Below are positions 23,013-36,838 of a stretch of DNA of 64,000 nucleotides, piece after piece (position 1 is the stretch's first letter; the number at the start of each line of letters is the position of its first letter). The translations under genes were made by a program, and so were the position numbers. The notes below the pieces were generated by a model that did no database searches, was not told the DNA's origin, and saw only the letters and a list, made by a program, of their open reading frames with translations. Source of the DNA: Chalciporus piperatus (Eukaryota > Basidiomycota > Agaricomycetes > Boletales > Boletaceae); NCBI GenBank assembly GCA_038093975.1, contig JBBPTG010000008.1, positions 186,001 to 250,000 on the forward strand, written 5' to 3'.

Positions 23013-25406
23013 CTACACATCTGGACTATCTCCCAACTCGCGCAGCATGAGCCGGCCCCGCTCCAGTTCTAACCGTCCCTCCACGCAATGTCTCCGCACC
23101 ATCATGCTGATCTGCCGCCGTTGTTTCGCTTGCTCCCGGTCACCCCATTCTGTCTTCCTCCTGATCAACCGAGACCAGAATTTGAACGCCATCACAGGGT
23201 CTTCCAAGTAAAGACATGCAACGATGCAGCACTTCCCGACGTTCGGCGTGTGCACGACACTCGACTCTGGCGTCGTTCGTACAACATCCCATGCACGCTG
23301 CACGTTCGCCTCCAGCAGGTCGTCGTCCATCCCTTCCACAACCGCAACGCTCGATCGAATCAACGACACCATCGCCTTTGATGACAGCTTCACTCCGACC
23401 TTCCGTGCCCGGTCCAGTACTTCCGTCACCAGCTCAGCGTCTCCATGCACAATAGCCTGGTGCAACACAGTCCCGAACGTCACCGCACCCGGCCGTATCC
23501 CTTGCTCGATCATCCGGTCCACCGTTTGATATGCCGCTCTTGGTGACTGGCGTGCCATCGCCGAAAGCGCGATGTTGATATCAAATCTGTCGGGTATCTC
23601 CCTCCGACCGATAAGAACTCGGAAGGGACGTAAGCCTTCAGTTGTCTCCCCGAGCATGAAGTATCCTCGAGCAAGCGCGCTCAGGTCGAAGTGATTTGCT
23701 TTCTCCAGCGGCATTATCGATTCTCGAAACGCCAGCAGTACCCGATAGGCGAAACGAGAGTACTCCGTATGTTTCCTCTGACCCTCCTCGGGAATGTCCA
23801 CGAGGTCAGGTGTTTGAAGCGACTTCCGGTCGAGCCTTGCCCGCGCCCACGAATCGCGCTGGGTGAACAAGCTGACCATGCGGAGCATCGTGGCTGCTTT
23901 TCCGACTACAAGCTCACAACCAGGGCCAATCGAGTACATCTCCCAAAGCGCACGAGCCTCCGACGCGAATCCGTGGTTGGCAACTAGAGCAATGAAACGA
24001 CTGCGATCGTACCGGGGTATGGGGATCGAGTCGTCAACGACTTGCTTGGCCAAGCAACGCGCGAGGTGCACATTGTGCTTTTGACTCGCAAGATATGTCA
24101 TCAACCACAGCAACGGAGCGCCTTGGGGTGGTTGATATTTCGCCAGCGTCCTGACTCGGTGGGACTGGGTGTGACTATAGAATAATTGTGCAGATTCGCG
24201 GTCGTCCACACGTAACGCTCGAGTATAGAATAGTTGGATGGTCTGGATGGGGATGATAATACCGTGACGGGGGTCTACCAGATGGCACATGAGCCAGGCG
24301 CAAGCTTTGAATTGTTCAGGAGAACACGACTCCAGAGAAGAGTGCAGAAGTTCCAGAGCGAGAGGCTCAAGGTCCTGTTTGAGCGAATCTTGGGATTGCA
24401 TAATCGAGGCAATGAACCCCACGCCACGATGATGCCAATTCCAATGGAGACAACAACGGGCGAGGGTGGATCTCACGATCACGGAAAAATCATGCGCGAG
24501 AGGGGGTGGAACTTCGGATTGGAAGGCTTCATGTGGCACATGGCTGCGGTCAGCAAGGGTTTGGAGAAGGTCAAAGGCTTCGTGAAAGCGCTTCCCCGCG
24601 ACGAGTTTATCAATTAATCCGTACGCAATCGATATTGCGTCGGGAGGTGTGTAGGATACAGCTTCTTCGCTTGTTGGAGATGGGAGAGATGCTAGCTGGT
24701 CGATGAATGGGGAGAGGACAAAATTCATCAAGGGTTCGTCGAGCTGAGGTGAAGGCGTGTGATCTGTGATTAATTTCATGACGTGCAATGCTGCTGCCGC
24801 GGGCAAGTCGGAGAGTTGACCTTGATGGTGAACGAGGGTAAGTAGGGATAGCATCGTCTGCTTGTCTAGCAAACTTGGATATCGACGAGGAATACAGAGC
24901 AGGCTTGCTGCTACTTTGGCGCGCTGCTCAGGATAGAGGAGGTTGTCGTCCAGTACGTCTGCTGTAAGACTATCCACGATGTCCTGTGATCCATGGTTGA
25001 CAGCTCCCTCAGCGAGGCGGCAGAGAACGTCCGTTGGCAGGGAGGCGAGCAGTGAGGGGTGTTGGGTGCGTAGTTCTGTGTATGCATCAAAAGGGTCATG
25101 CTTGCTTTTCTCGGACACGGCTGCCTTCTCCACCAACTTTGAATCTTTTGACGTCTTCGGCACTGAGTAACGCGATACACGCAGCACTCTCTCCAACAGG
25201 GCTGCTCTTGTAGCTGAGGGCTGCTGGTCGAGCCTGTCGGCGGTCGGGTGGACCGGGACCTTCGGGACGATCTCGCGAGTGGCAAGATTTGCGCGGCGAG
25301 TTCTGAGGTTGAGAAATGTGCTGTCATGGACATGAGCTTGGGCTAATCTTTGGGTCGGAAATGGGTTCGAGGTATGCGCTCGGATAATACGGCGACAAAG
25401 TAACAT
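23013..25406 (-). CDS. PPR-like helical-repeat protein, probably mitochondrial
   Basis: Single exon of 797 codons starting MLLCRRIIRAHTSNPFPTQR (ATG 25404-25406). The Arg-rich, acid-poor first 45 residues look like a mitochondrial targeting sequence. The rest is alpha-helical with pentatricopeptide-type pairs, clearest near residues 610-690: DINIALSAMARQSPRAAY, TVDRMIEQGIRPGAVTFGTV and HGDAELVTEVLDRARKVGV. The C-terminus is basic. PPR proteins bind organellar RNA, and this one may act in mitochondrial RNA maturation or translation, but no orthologue is recognised. Lack of introns sets it apart from most neighbours, although FOL3 is also intronless. Confidence 0.75.
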   Translation of the reverse strand: MLLCRRIIRAHTSNPFPTQRLAQAHVHDSTFLNLRTRRANLATREIVPKVPVHPTADRLDQQPSATRAALLERVLRVSRYSVPKTSKDSKLVEKAAVSEKSKHDPFDAYTELRTQHPSLLASLPTDVLCRLAEGAVNHGSQDIVDSLTADVLDDNLLYPEQRAKVAASLLCIPRRYPSLLDKQTMLSLLTLVHHQGQLSDLPAAAALHVMKLITDHTPSPQLDEPLMNFVLSPFIDQLASLPSPTSEEAVSYTPPDAISIAYGLIDKLVAGKRFHEAFDLLQTLADRSHVPHEAFQSEVPPPLAHDFSVIVRSTLARCCLHWNWHHRGVGFIASIMQSQDSLKQDLEPLALELLHSSLESCSPEQFKACAWLMCHLVDPRHGIIIPIQTIQLFYTRALRVDDRESAQLFYSHTQSHRVRTLAKYQPPQGAPLLWLMTYLASQKHNVHLARCLAKQVVDDSIPIPRYDRSRFIALVANHGFASEARALWEMYSIGPGCELVVGKAATMLRMVSLFTQRDSWARARLDRKSLQTPDLVDIPEEGQRKHTEYSRFAYRVLLAFRESIMPLEKANHFDLSALARGYFMLGETTEGLRPFRVLIGRREIPDRFDINIALSAMARQSPRAAYQTVDRMIEQGIRPGAVTFGTVLHQAIVHGDAELVTEVLDRARKVGVKLSSKAMVSLIRSSVAVVEGMDDDLLEANVQRAWDVVRTTPESSVVHTPNVGKCCIVACLYLEDPVMAFKFWSRLIRRKTEWGDREQAKQRRQISMMVRRHCVEGRLELERGRLMLRELGDSPDV

Positions 25407-26529
25407 ATGTTAGCTATGAGAACGTGCAATTAGTGGTGAATTTTGACTTGGGATAGATACCCACCGCATGCCGCATGTGAAGGTAGACAGGGAATCTCGA
25501 CGCCCTGAATGAACGCGACCAAGACTTGCACGCGTCTGTCTCTGGCGGATGAAAATTTGGACGAGAGAGAACTACCACAAACATCGACAAATAACACTTG
25601 CCCGGCTACTATCAGTACCACCCAAGTACTGAAACCACCTACGTATTAGACCAGGTGCACTAACATTCACGCGAGACATCCCTTGCGAGCAGTGAATTGA
25701 ATCAGTTAAGTCCCTTTCGTGGCATCACACCCGTTCAAGAACCACATCAAAATGCTTTGTGAGATCTCTGCAATATCTGGGGGGGATTCGGTAACCTCCA
25801 TGTCCGAGTCCATCATAGACTTTCTATAGAAGCTTCAAATGCCAAGCCTACAAGTATGTTGACGTGTCGGTTCGTCCTCCCCCGATCCTCGCACAGATGC
25901 CTATGTATGTCATCCGCCGTGATCCTCGTGATGCTGATCGGGTTATACTTTACAGTAATTATAGATAGCTGTGTTTGGTTCAAGAGATGCCTCCACACTT
26001 GCGGCAAGACAAAATTATTATATTGTAGAGCTGAATGAATGTCGACGAGTGGAGCTCTGTAAATGTTATTCATTCGCACCAGGGCGCACGACCAGTTCGA
26101 CAGGGGTATGACCCCGTCTCGAACATGTAAAGGCGAACGGTTGCGGGGAAACTCTCGGTGGAACGTTCGCGGCTCCGGAGCTGAGAGCAAACCGAACCGA
26201 ACCGGATCTTCTTCAGATAGATCTTGGCTGCATTACGGGGGACTCCAAGAAGATTTGAAAATCTGAAAACCCCCAAACGGTGGTTGTTCTCGATATCGAT
26301 ATAAGTCATGCATATGTTCCGATATCGAGGGAGCCCCTGCCGGGGCTCTCACCTGATACGCTATCCCCGGGCCGCCTGCGATTCGGAGTAGTGCCGCAAG
26401 TTCACAAGTCGTGCTGCCAGTGCCATGAGCCTACAAACGTACACACCTGCCTTTTTGGGAGAGGGAGATGCTTACCACGTGGCGGATGGCAAGTGCGACA
26501 AGTTGCTCCGCTTTGAACTTGTCACTGCG
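25407..26529. promoter_or_regulatory. 1.1-kb divergent intergenic region, no gene seen
   Basis: Lies between the start codons of the PPR-like gene and the GRASP gene. Frames are short and unlike any family I know. It contains the second copy of the AAACCGAACCGAACCG motif (26189-26204) and a small GGGGTATGACCCC palindrome near 26104-26116. No transposon ends or tRNA were recognised. Confidence 0.5.
26189..26204. repeat. Tandem pentamer AAACCGAACCGAACCG, copy 2
   Basis: Identical to the 16-mer upstream of AOS1. Here it lies about 325 bp upstream of the GRASP start codon. Confidence 0.5.
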
Positions 26530-27974
26530 ATGGGTGCCAGCCAGTCGACAAACTCTCAAGCCCAGACATCTCACGCTCTCCATGTCTTGCGGGTCACGCC
26601 ATCCTCACCAGCATCACAGACATCGATTGAGCCATTTTTCGACTTCATCGTTGGATACAATGACGTAGATTCCTTTTCCGCGAAGAGTGAACTCGACGCA
26701 ACAGAGCTCGAGCGGATAGTCGAAGAACACGAAGAAATGGTTTTAAACCTCCTCGTTTGGAGCAGCAAAACACGAGAAACCAGAGGTTCGTCAACTTCTT
26801 CGCTCACTGATGCAGGCGGCGAATTGAAACGCGTATTACCCTTTTGACAGTGGTCCCCATTGTTCCCTCTCGTGGATGGGCACTCGCGCAACAAGCTACT
26901 CTTCCTTTGGACGACTCCGACGCTGCTCCCCAACCATCTTTACTTGGCCTCAGCATGCGCATGTGTGAATTCGAATCCGCGACGGACAATGTATGGCATG
27001 TGCTCGAAGTGATGGAGGGAAGTCCCGCCGAAAGTGCTGGCCTGGTTCCATATGGCGACTGGATAATTGGTTGGTCAGGTGGTGTTCTGACGGCCGAAAA
27101 CGATTTCTATGATGTAGTGGAAGCTGTACGAGGTTTCTTTTGGCGCCCCGCTGTATTCTAACTCGCACCATTGCAGCACATAGATAAGCCCTTGCGAGTC
27201 TATGTTTACTCCTACGATTTCGAGTATGCTTCTCGTTTTTTGATTGGTCGTGCCAGGGCTTATATTATTTTTTAGCAACCTCAGGGAGGTCGTGCTTGTT
27301 CCGAACCGACACTGGGGTGGGGAAGGACTTCTTGGATGCGTTTTCGGGTACGTTCCCATCCATCATTTAACGAATGTGGAGAGATATATCTCTGTTTAGA
27401 TTCGGCTATCTCCATCGTATCCCCTCTCAGGCCGCAGATCGCAAACCACTCGCTGCATTGCACGAGAACAACGACATCGAGGATCACCAGCTCTTTGTTC
27501 CTGCTGATGTCTCCCAAACTACAGCACCTTCTGGTTCTGTCTCGGCTAATCACGTTCACCTCCCACGTCATCAATCTCCGATGATGGCACAACCCCGTCC
27601 CACAAGAGCTAACGATACGACCCGTCGGGCCGTTGACCACGGACTCGAACGCGATAACTCTAGTCCACGGCCTTGGGCGCCAAGCCGTTCAACCCAATCA
27701 CCTGGGAACCGCTCTTTCGGCTCCTACCTCAACGGTGATTCGCCACCCCAATCATGATTGCGTTCGCACACTCAAGGTCTACACACGTCACGGAACAGGG
27801 GCGACGCCAGGTCTGTACTCCACTGCAAGCCCTAAGCCGGAGCAACGCGGCAGCACAACCAAGGCTACCCTGATGAGAGAGAACGGGCACGGAGAGAGTG
27901 ATGAGGGCGATGTCTCTGATGGCACCGCCAGTGTTTCAGGGACGGACTTTGGCAGTCTAACGAGCGTTGAATAA
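26530..27974 (+). CDS. GRH1: Golgi reassembly stacking protein (GRASP55/65, Grh1-like)
   Basis: Peripheral membrane protein of the early secretory pathway, used in Golgi organisation and unconventional secretion. The start MGASQS places a Gly at position 2 with Ser at 6, a myristoylation-type N-terminus. Two PDZ-like GRASP repeats follow: LHVLRVTPSSPAS, FFDFIVGYND and WSSKTRETRVVPIVPSRGWA, then WHVLEVMEGSPAESAGL, YGDWIIGWSGG, LRVYVYSYDFDNLREV and [24 protein letters not shown]. The first intron (GTTCG...GACAG) is needed to join KTRETR to VVPIVPS. The tail is Ser/Pro-rich. A 64-nt intron at 27735-27798 carries the frame into an acidic end (SDEGDVSDGTAS, stop at 27972-27974). If it is retained, the protein stops at 27757. 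Confidence 0.9.
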
Positions 27975-28194
27975 TCCCCATTCTGGCAGTTGAGCACGAC
28001 ACCAAGATGATACCCTGGTTCACAATGATGAAATAACTTGGTCCCTCGCGCAAGCCGATAGGATAAAACATCGAAAGCTCAAGTATATATTACTGTACAT
28101 CCACCATCCTCACCAAGATGCAACGTTACATGGTTAGTCTAGAAATATTTCGCAAGATGCCCATCAGACGGTACCCACACAATACAATATCCTG

Positions 28195-30533
28195 CTAGGT
28201 CTCTGGAGTCTCAGAGTCGGCCAAAGCTCCAGAACGCGGGTTGAACTCTAGGTGCTGGGCGATGACGGGCCAGACTGAGCAAGCGATGAGTAATGGACCG
28301 CCAAATTCAATAGAGCCGACCTACCCTCTTCAAAGCCCGGATGTCTTCCGTTACGGATTTGACGCCACACATTGCGCATGGCCTCTGAAGCACGAATCTC
28401 GCCCCAGTGTTCCAAAAAGTAATTTACTTGCACCTTCCTCACGTCACCAAAAGTGGCGGAGAAAGGGGAGAACACTTCGTATGGAATGTTCTCAACTGTG
28501 AGGGACTTTTGTATATGCTAATCAGGATAGTCAAAGCATGTATACGATGATGAGCGATATCCCCCACCTGATATGCCCTCTCTCTCAACTCGAGAAGGCC
28601 GAGCTCTACAGAATCAGGGAAGCTTGTATACGAAACAAGCAATCGATCTGCTTACTGTCGGCCAAACGGTAAACGGCTTTCGCAGAACAGGGGGCTGGTC
28701 GTCCTGGTCGACTGTGTTGCCATTTCTTGATCCACTCTCGCCTTGTTGTAGGGTTGTCAATCGATACAGAAGGCCTTGGACCGTCAAGTAAGCTCGATTG
28801 ACTGTCAGATGGCGTGGCTGGAGCTGTAGTCACTGCCAGCCTTCTCGGCGAGGTAGCCGTGAAAGACGCTGAAAGAGGAGCAAAAACGATAATATCCGTA
28901 TATATCTATGGCTGCTGATGAGTGAAAACATGAGGAATTGCGAGAATCGTACGTAGTAAAGAACTGCTTTGTATGTCGCATAAGCGACATCGCCCACAAC
29001 GACGACCATCTTCTTCGGTCCTGGGACAGCTGGCGGAAGAGTAGTGAGATCCGGATCTTTCACAAGGGAAACATCTTTGCTTCTTGGAGAAGACGGATGG
29101 GAAAGTTTCGGTCTGACATTGCGGGGTTCCTCTCCCTCGACAACGATCGAGGGTTGTGTACTACTTTCCGTATCTTCGGTTTCCCCAGAGCACTCAACGA
29201 AACTATCTTCCAGTGGAGGTACACTGCCTGTGATGGAAGAAGCACCAGCTTCCGGACCGTCTCGCTCGATGGTGCCGTCGAAACTGGGTTCATCTGGGAA
29301 ATCTGACATGATATCATCCTCTTCGTCATCAGAGTCTTCGAATTGACGGAAGAGGAAAGTGGAATCGGATGCAGCATCTCCCTCGTCGTGATCTTGGTGA
29401 GGATGAGCCATGCTGTTATCCATCGATGCTTCCGCAAAGCCAGAGCTGAACACTAGGAAATGTCAAGGTACACCTCATACGGTAGTTAAACTGACCCACT
29501 TGATTGGAAGTAATCGGCACGTTCAAGAATTTTTCTGTTCGCATAGATAGTTCGCTTCTCCCTTAGTCTACTTCTCTTGAGAACTACAAATTCCACGTCG
29601 GAATAGAGAGGATCGTCGAGCAGTGCACCGACACATTCTAGATAGCTCTTCGGAACAAGCTGCGTAGGGGTGACTGGTGGTTGGATCGGAGGCTGAGGGG
29701 AGGAGGAGATAGTGCAGATGATTAGGAATGCATCTGCTTCCTTGACGGGGGTGGAGTGATAGTAGACATGCTCCCGCCTAGCAAACTGGGCCCTGGAAGG
29801 ACCTTGGTCAGACTCAGCAAGGTCCGGGTAACGACAGTTTCATACCAGCCCCAATTCGCAGTCTACGAATCATTAGTGAGGAAGATGCGTATACCATGTG
29901 CTGAGCCGACGTACCTTGGATGAAAATGAATGGTTGTGTGCTTCCTTGATGTTGAAGAGTACGGTTTTCCCGAGACTGAAATTCCTGGTATGTTACTACA
30001 ACGCGTACTGATACAAGGAGTGCACCCCAACCTTCTTAACTCGAAACTGAACTTGAACACGCCTTCCCGTAACCACCTGTGGCCTCGAAAAATAAGCAAG
30101 TCCAAAGATATCGGAAGCTCATACGCACTTTCCGTCTACGGCGGTGTCCTTCTCCTCTGTCGTTGGCTGAAGGCGTCAGACGTCACTCGAAGGTGATGAG
30201 CTTCCTCGACCCACCTCACAAGAAAGATATAGACTGACGAAACCCCCGCCTTCTGTTCCAGAATTCGCATAAAACAAGATCTTGTAACCATGTCAGTGGA
30301 TAACATATGAGACCCCGAGGGGTACTCGCCCACCTGCCATCGCCCGCTCCCGAATCGGACTGATTTTGTCACTTTTGATTTTGATTCACCCTTGCTGCTC
30401 GGGTATATTGGTGAGATGTGTTACCCGTTGAGGAGGAAATCCGTTACCTTCCATCGAACAAGGATTTGAGTCCTCGTAGGACCCACTCGAAAGTGATGGT
30501 CGAGCTCTCGCTGGCGTCCTGGGTCTTGTCCAT
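28195..30533 (-). CDS. MATH-BTB domain protein, probable Cul3 substrate adaptor
   Basis: The MATH fold binds substrates and BTB/POZ binds Cullin-3, so a ubiquitin-ligase adaptor role is inferred from the family. The chosen start is MDKTQDASESS (ATG 30531-30533). The MATH part includes RFGSGRWQILFYANSGTEG, FVSLYLSCE, REGVFKFSFELRSLGKT, HNHSFSSKTANWGWAQF and DAFLIICTISSSPQ. The BTB starts LLDDPLYSDVEFVVL, and RKILERADYF is followed by an acidic Ser-rich insertion of about 125 residues. The fold then resumes at GDVAYATYKAVLYYLYTDTI and continues RLADKLDLVELRERAYQ and FGDVRKIHEYFLEHW. It ends ADSETPET, TAG at 28195-28197. At least eight short introns are needed. The order MATH then BTB is that of SPOP-like adaptors. 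Confidence 0.85.
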
Positions 30534-31412
30534 GACCTTGTGAGGTGAGTAGAAGAGAGGTCTGTGTTATGCCTGGGGTTGAGGACGACGGTGTTTAGCA
30601 CGTATGACATTGGGCACAGGGATGGCCACTGGCACAGCTCGGAGCATGCGCTCATCGAGTTCAAGTCCAGTTTCTATAAACAGTAAAATAACCCCTAACA
30701 CGAAAACTGAATCTCTGCTTCAGCCTACAAGCCTCATGGATATCATCAAATAAAATAATATTCGCCTGGCTCCAGCCTCCAGGACTGCCATCAGTCGATC
30801 TGATAGGATGGTCAAGTCAAGTCGTACGTTCACCATCTGGAAACTCTAGATCTAAGAACCGGGGAACAGAGCATACGAACTCATCCATTCCTAATCAACT
30901 CAAAATGGGAGGTAGTCCTGCCAGGGCGGTAACACATACTAGCAACACAGTATCGGTACTCGGCAGGTATTAGTTCAACTACTTGTTTGTATAAACCCTA
31001 CATATATACGAGTAGTCCAAGGAAGAGGTCGACATGTCACTGCCGCCATTGAATAATGCAGGCGGTCTTTCTGATCAGAAAAATGGAAGCGAGCACGTGT
31101 CTATAATAACTTTGGTCTAACTTGTACGCAGCAGTCACCACTGACACTGCCAGTGACAGCGACACCAGCTGACGGACAGCTTGACGATACGATATCCACG
31201 GTGACCACATTCATTGTAGGTATGTACTGCCCTCCAATCCCGTACGTGTCTGTTGCTGAATTAGCCTGCGAACTAGGATATCCCAGTACTGAGCGCTCTT
31301 CCAAGAATAGTGTCCGATATCTCCCCTCTTTAGTCGGACATCTTCTTCTTTTCCTCTCCCTCGGGCCGTCACTCTCCCTCCTCTCCTTCCTCCTTCCGTC
31401 TGCCCTTTGTCG
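30534..31412. promoter_or_regulatory. Divergent intergenic region, MATH-BTB / RSP5, with long leader
   Basis: No complete gene recognised in about 880 bp. Immediately upstream of the RSP5 ATG is a pyrimidine-rich run (31328-31400), a common core-promoter feature in fungi. An upstream ATG at 31034 opens a short frame. On the minus strand a readable stretch upstream of the MATH-BTB start (ELDERMLRAVPVAIPVP) terminates in a stop and may be leader or an unmodelled first exon. Confidence 0.5.
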
Positions 31413-34166
<2,754 letters not shown>

Positions 34167-34469
34167 TGGATTACCCTTTTGATTTCGCGTCCTACACGTC
34201 TTACTACGTTACTCCCTGGGCGGCGGCGTTGTATCTATACCTGGTTCTTCTGATTGTACGGCTATTCATATATACCTAACTCCCCTCCCTATGCATCTGG
34301 GCTCGTTTGGAAGTCGTCTCACTTACTTAGCTTATTCAAGAACGGAATTGAGTTTCGCATGTCGTCGGATGCCAACTCCATACTATGCATGTGATTGATC
34401 TAGTAAACAACTCCGAGACCGGAATGTCGCGAGTCTGTTGTATTCCCAAGCACCTCGTATGAGGCCATC
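34167..34469. promoter_or_regulatory. Short intergenic region before the acyl-CoA dehydrogenase gene
   Basis: About 300 bp between two rightward genes. No element beyond AT-rich sequence was identified. Confidence 0.4.
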
Positions 34470-36761
34470 ATGCGAGCAGAAGACGGATTCCAGTTGGTAA
34501 GTGCATAGCTTACTAGCCATTCCGACAGCCTGGCCAAAAGGTTGCTGATGTCCGAGTCGGCCACTGTATAGGCACATTTCACTGAGCGGAATGCCTACCT
34601 CAGCGACCCAGTCCTTCCTAGCCTATTGAAGAGGATACTGCCTTCAAAGTGCGGGACCAGCGATCAGACCAGCTAACTTGGATGCTCATCGTCCATATCC
34701 AGTGTCGCAGAAGACGTTGAACCTGACCTTGTGCGCTTCGGCACCGATGTAATCACCGGTACGTAGCTGTGATTGACAGTGGCGATCCACTGGCACTGAC
34801 GTCTTCTCAAGCCATCCGTGCTATCAGCGAACGCGCTGTTCCCCCGCGCCTTACACAGTACAACCATTGGGGTCAACGTATCGACCAGCTGGACACATCA
34901 GAAGCATGGAAAGAACTGAAAGGCGTGTTCTTCAAGGAAGGCATTCCAGCCATCTTTTACGAGAGAAAGTACGGTCAATTTAGTAGAATTTATGGGTTTG
35001 CCAAGTTGCACATGCTCGTCGGGGACTCTCATGTGGTGAGTCTAGCCGCTCTTATTGGAGGGCCGATCAGATTTACTGGTAACGTCGGTTTTTTGTAGGT
35101 TGGTTGTCCGTTATCCATGACCGATGGGTGTGCCAGAGGTAAGCTTAGTGCGAAGCCGAGTCCACTTTTGTATTGACGAGACGTTCTGGGTAAGTTATCG
35201 AGTTAATCGGTACTCCAGAGATGAAGGCGAAGGTGTTCCCTCGCCTCACGAGGTATGCACATTGATCGAGAAACTGGATTTCACTGCTTAATAGTTCACA
35301 GCCACGATCCATCATTTGCCTTTACATCTGGCCAATGGATGACCGAGGCAGGTCCCACTTCTATCCCCATCCACGTACGTAGCTCATGTAGAATCCATAG
35401 CGGCCAGGAGGCTCAGATGTATCCCTCACCGAAACGATCGCTATTCCAACTAGAAATTCCGGGGATAAAATGTGGCCCACATACCAACTGGACGGATTCA
35501 AATGGTTCTCGAGTGCGACCGACAGCGATGTATCAGTCGCGCTAGCTCGTACAGGGGACATCCAAGACGGCTCCCGCTCATTATCCCTGTTCCTGGTCCC
35601 CCTTCGCTTGCCACTCATTCGGCAACCCGGAGAACCTGCACCATCTTCTATCAGTAACGGGATCTATACCCACAGACTGAAAAACAAGATTGGTACGCAC
35701 ATGGTACCCACCGCCGAACTCTCGTTAAAATCAACGACGGCGTACCTCCTTGGTACACTCAACCAGGGTGTCAAGAATATCCTTCCCGTTCTTTACATCA
35801 CCCGCGTCCATAGTGCCATCTCTGGAACAGGTCATTTGCGCAAGTGTCTTGAGATTGCAGTTGCCTACTCAAAAGTTAGGAAGATTTCGGGTGGCAGACA
35901 ACTTCTGGAGGATAATGCCATGCATGTTGCACAGCTAGCCTCTATCAGCCTCGTTTATCGTGCGCTCACACACCTCGTCTTTGGCACGATTTTATTCATG
36001 GGGAAGGTCGAGGCGAACGTAGCGACCAAGGATGACGAGTTACTGCTGAGGATTTTGACTGCGGTAATCAAAGCATTTACAGCAGAGAAGGCGGTTGCCG
36101 CTATGGAGGAGGCCATGACAACTCTTGGGGGCATGGGTTACATGGAAGAGGTCGGGATTGGCAGGTATGTGCCCTTCTCAAGGTGGCATTTTTTTTCTCT
36201 TTGCTAAGTTCATGGGTAGGTCAATCCGTGATGCTCTAGTCGAAAAGATCTGGGAAGGGACGACTTCCGTACTCGCCTTGGATCTTGTGCGGAGCGCTAA
36301 AGACCCGGCGACATTCCGGGCATTTACGACTGTCAGCTGGTTTTCCCGGGCCTTCCATGAAGCAATCTGAGAGCTAACGAATGTCATAGTGGGGAAGCAA
36401 GATCGTCGATTCTTGCCCGCCGGAACTCAGATCTAAACTGGATGCCGAACTAAAAATCCTTCAAACCGCTTTCCAGCGAATCCAAGAAATTTACAATAAT
36501 CCTACGACCATGTCACCTCTACTGCATCGTTCTTGTCTGATGTTAGTTGGCTATGCGGCATCGGCGGTCTTTCTGCTCGAACATACCGTTTGGTCAAACA
36601 ACATGAAAGCCCAAGATCGGGACATGGATGCTGAGGTATTTACGCGCTGGGCGAATGAAGGCGGATTGTCCGCTTCATTACAAGAAGTCATGGCCGCGAT
36701 TGCATATAACAATGGCCGCGTTTTCATGAACAGAGTCCTGACATATGGGCCTAAGCTGTAG
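34470..36761 (+). CDS. AidB-like acyl-CoA dehydrogenase family protein
   Basis: FAD-dependent acyl-CoA dehydrogenase fold. The start MRAEDGFQL (ATG 34470-34472) is linked across a GTAAGT...TATAG intron to AHFTERNAYLSDPVLPSLLKR. The N-terminal helical domain includes AWKELKGVFFKEGIPAIFYERKYG. The FAD/substrate region has CPLSMTDGCARVIELIGT, FAFTSGQWMTERPGGSDVS (the AidB-type T-E-x-x-G-G-S-D signature) and LDGFKWFSSATDSDVSVALART. The C-terminal helical domain includes KNKIGTHMVPTAEL, ITRVHSAISGTGHLRKCLEIA, MTTLGGMGYMEE and EKIWEGTTSVLALDLVR. A GC-AG intron (35348-35400) must be removed to keep E-RPGGSDVS in frame. Bacterial AidB is linked to alkylation stress, but for the fungal homologues the substrate is unknown to me, so only the family is claimed. 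Confidence 0.88.
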
Positions 36762-36838
36762 TCATCTTCAACTTCATACCCACTGTATATTACAACTTGG
36801 AATCTGGTACATCACTATAACGGAGGTTCACTTTCATC

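Noticed and set aside
25813..26309. Small minus-strand frames in the 1.1-kb gap as genes
   Set aside because: No family resemblance, no sensible splice sites, and mutually overlapping frames of similar length, as expected by chance.
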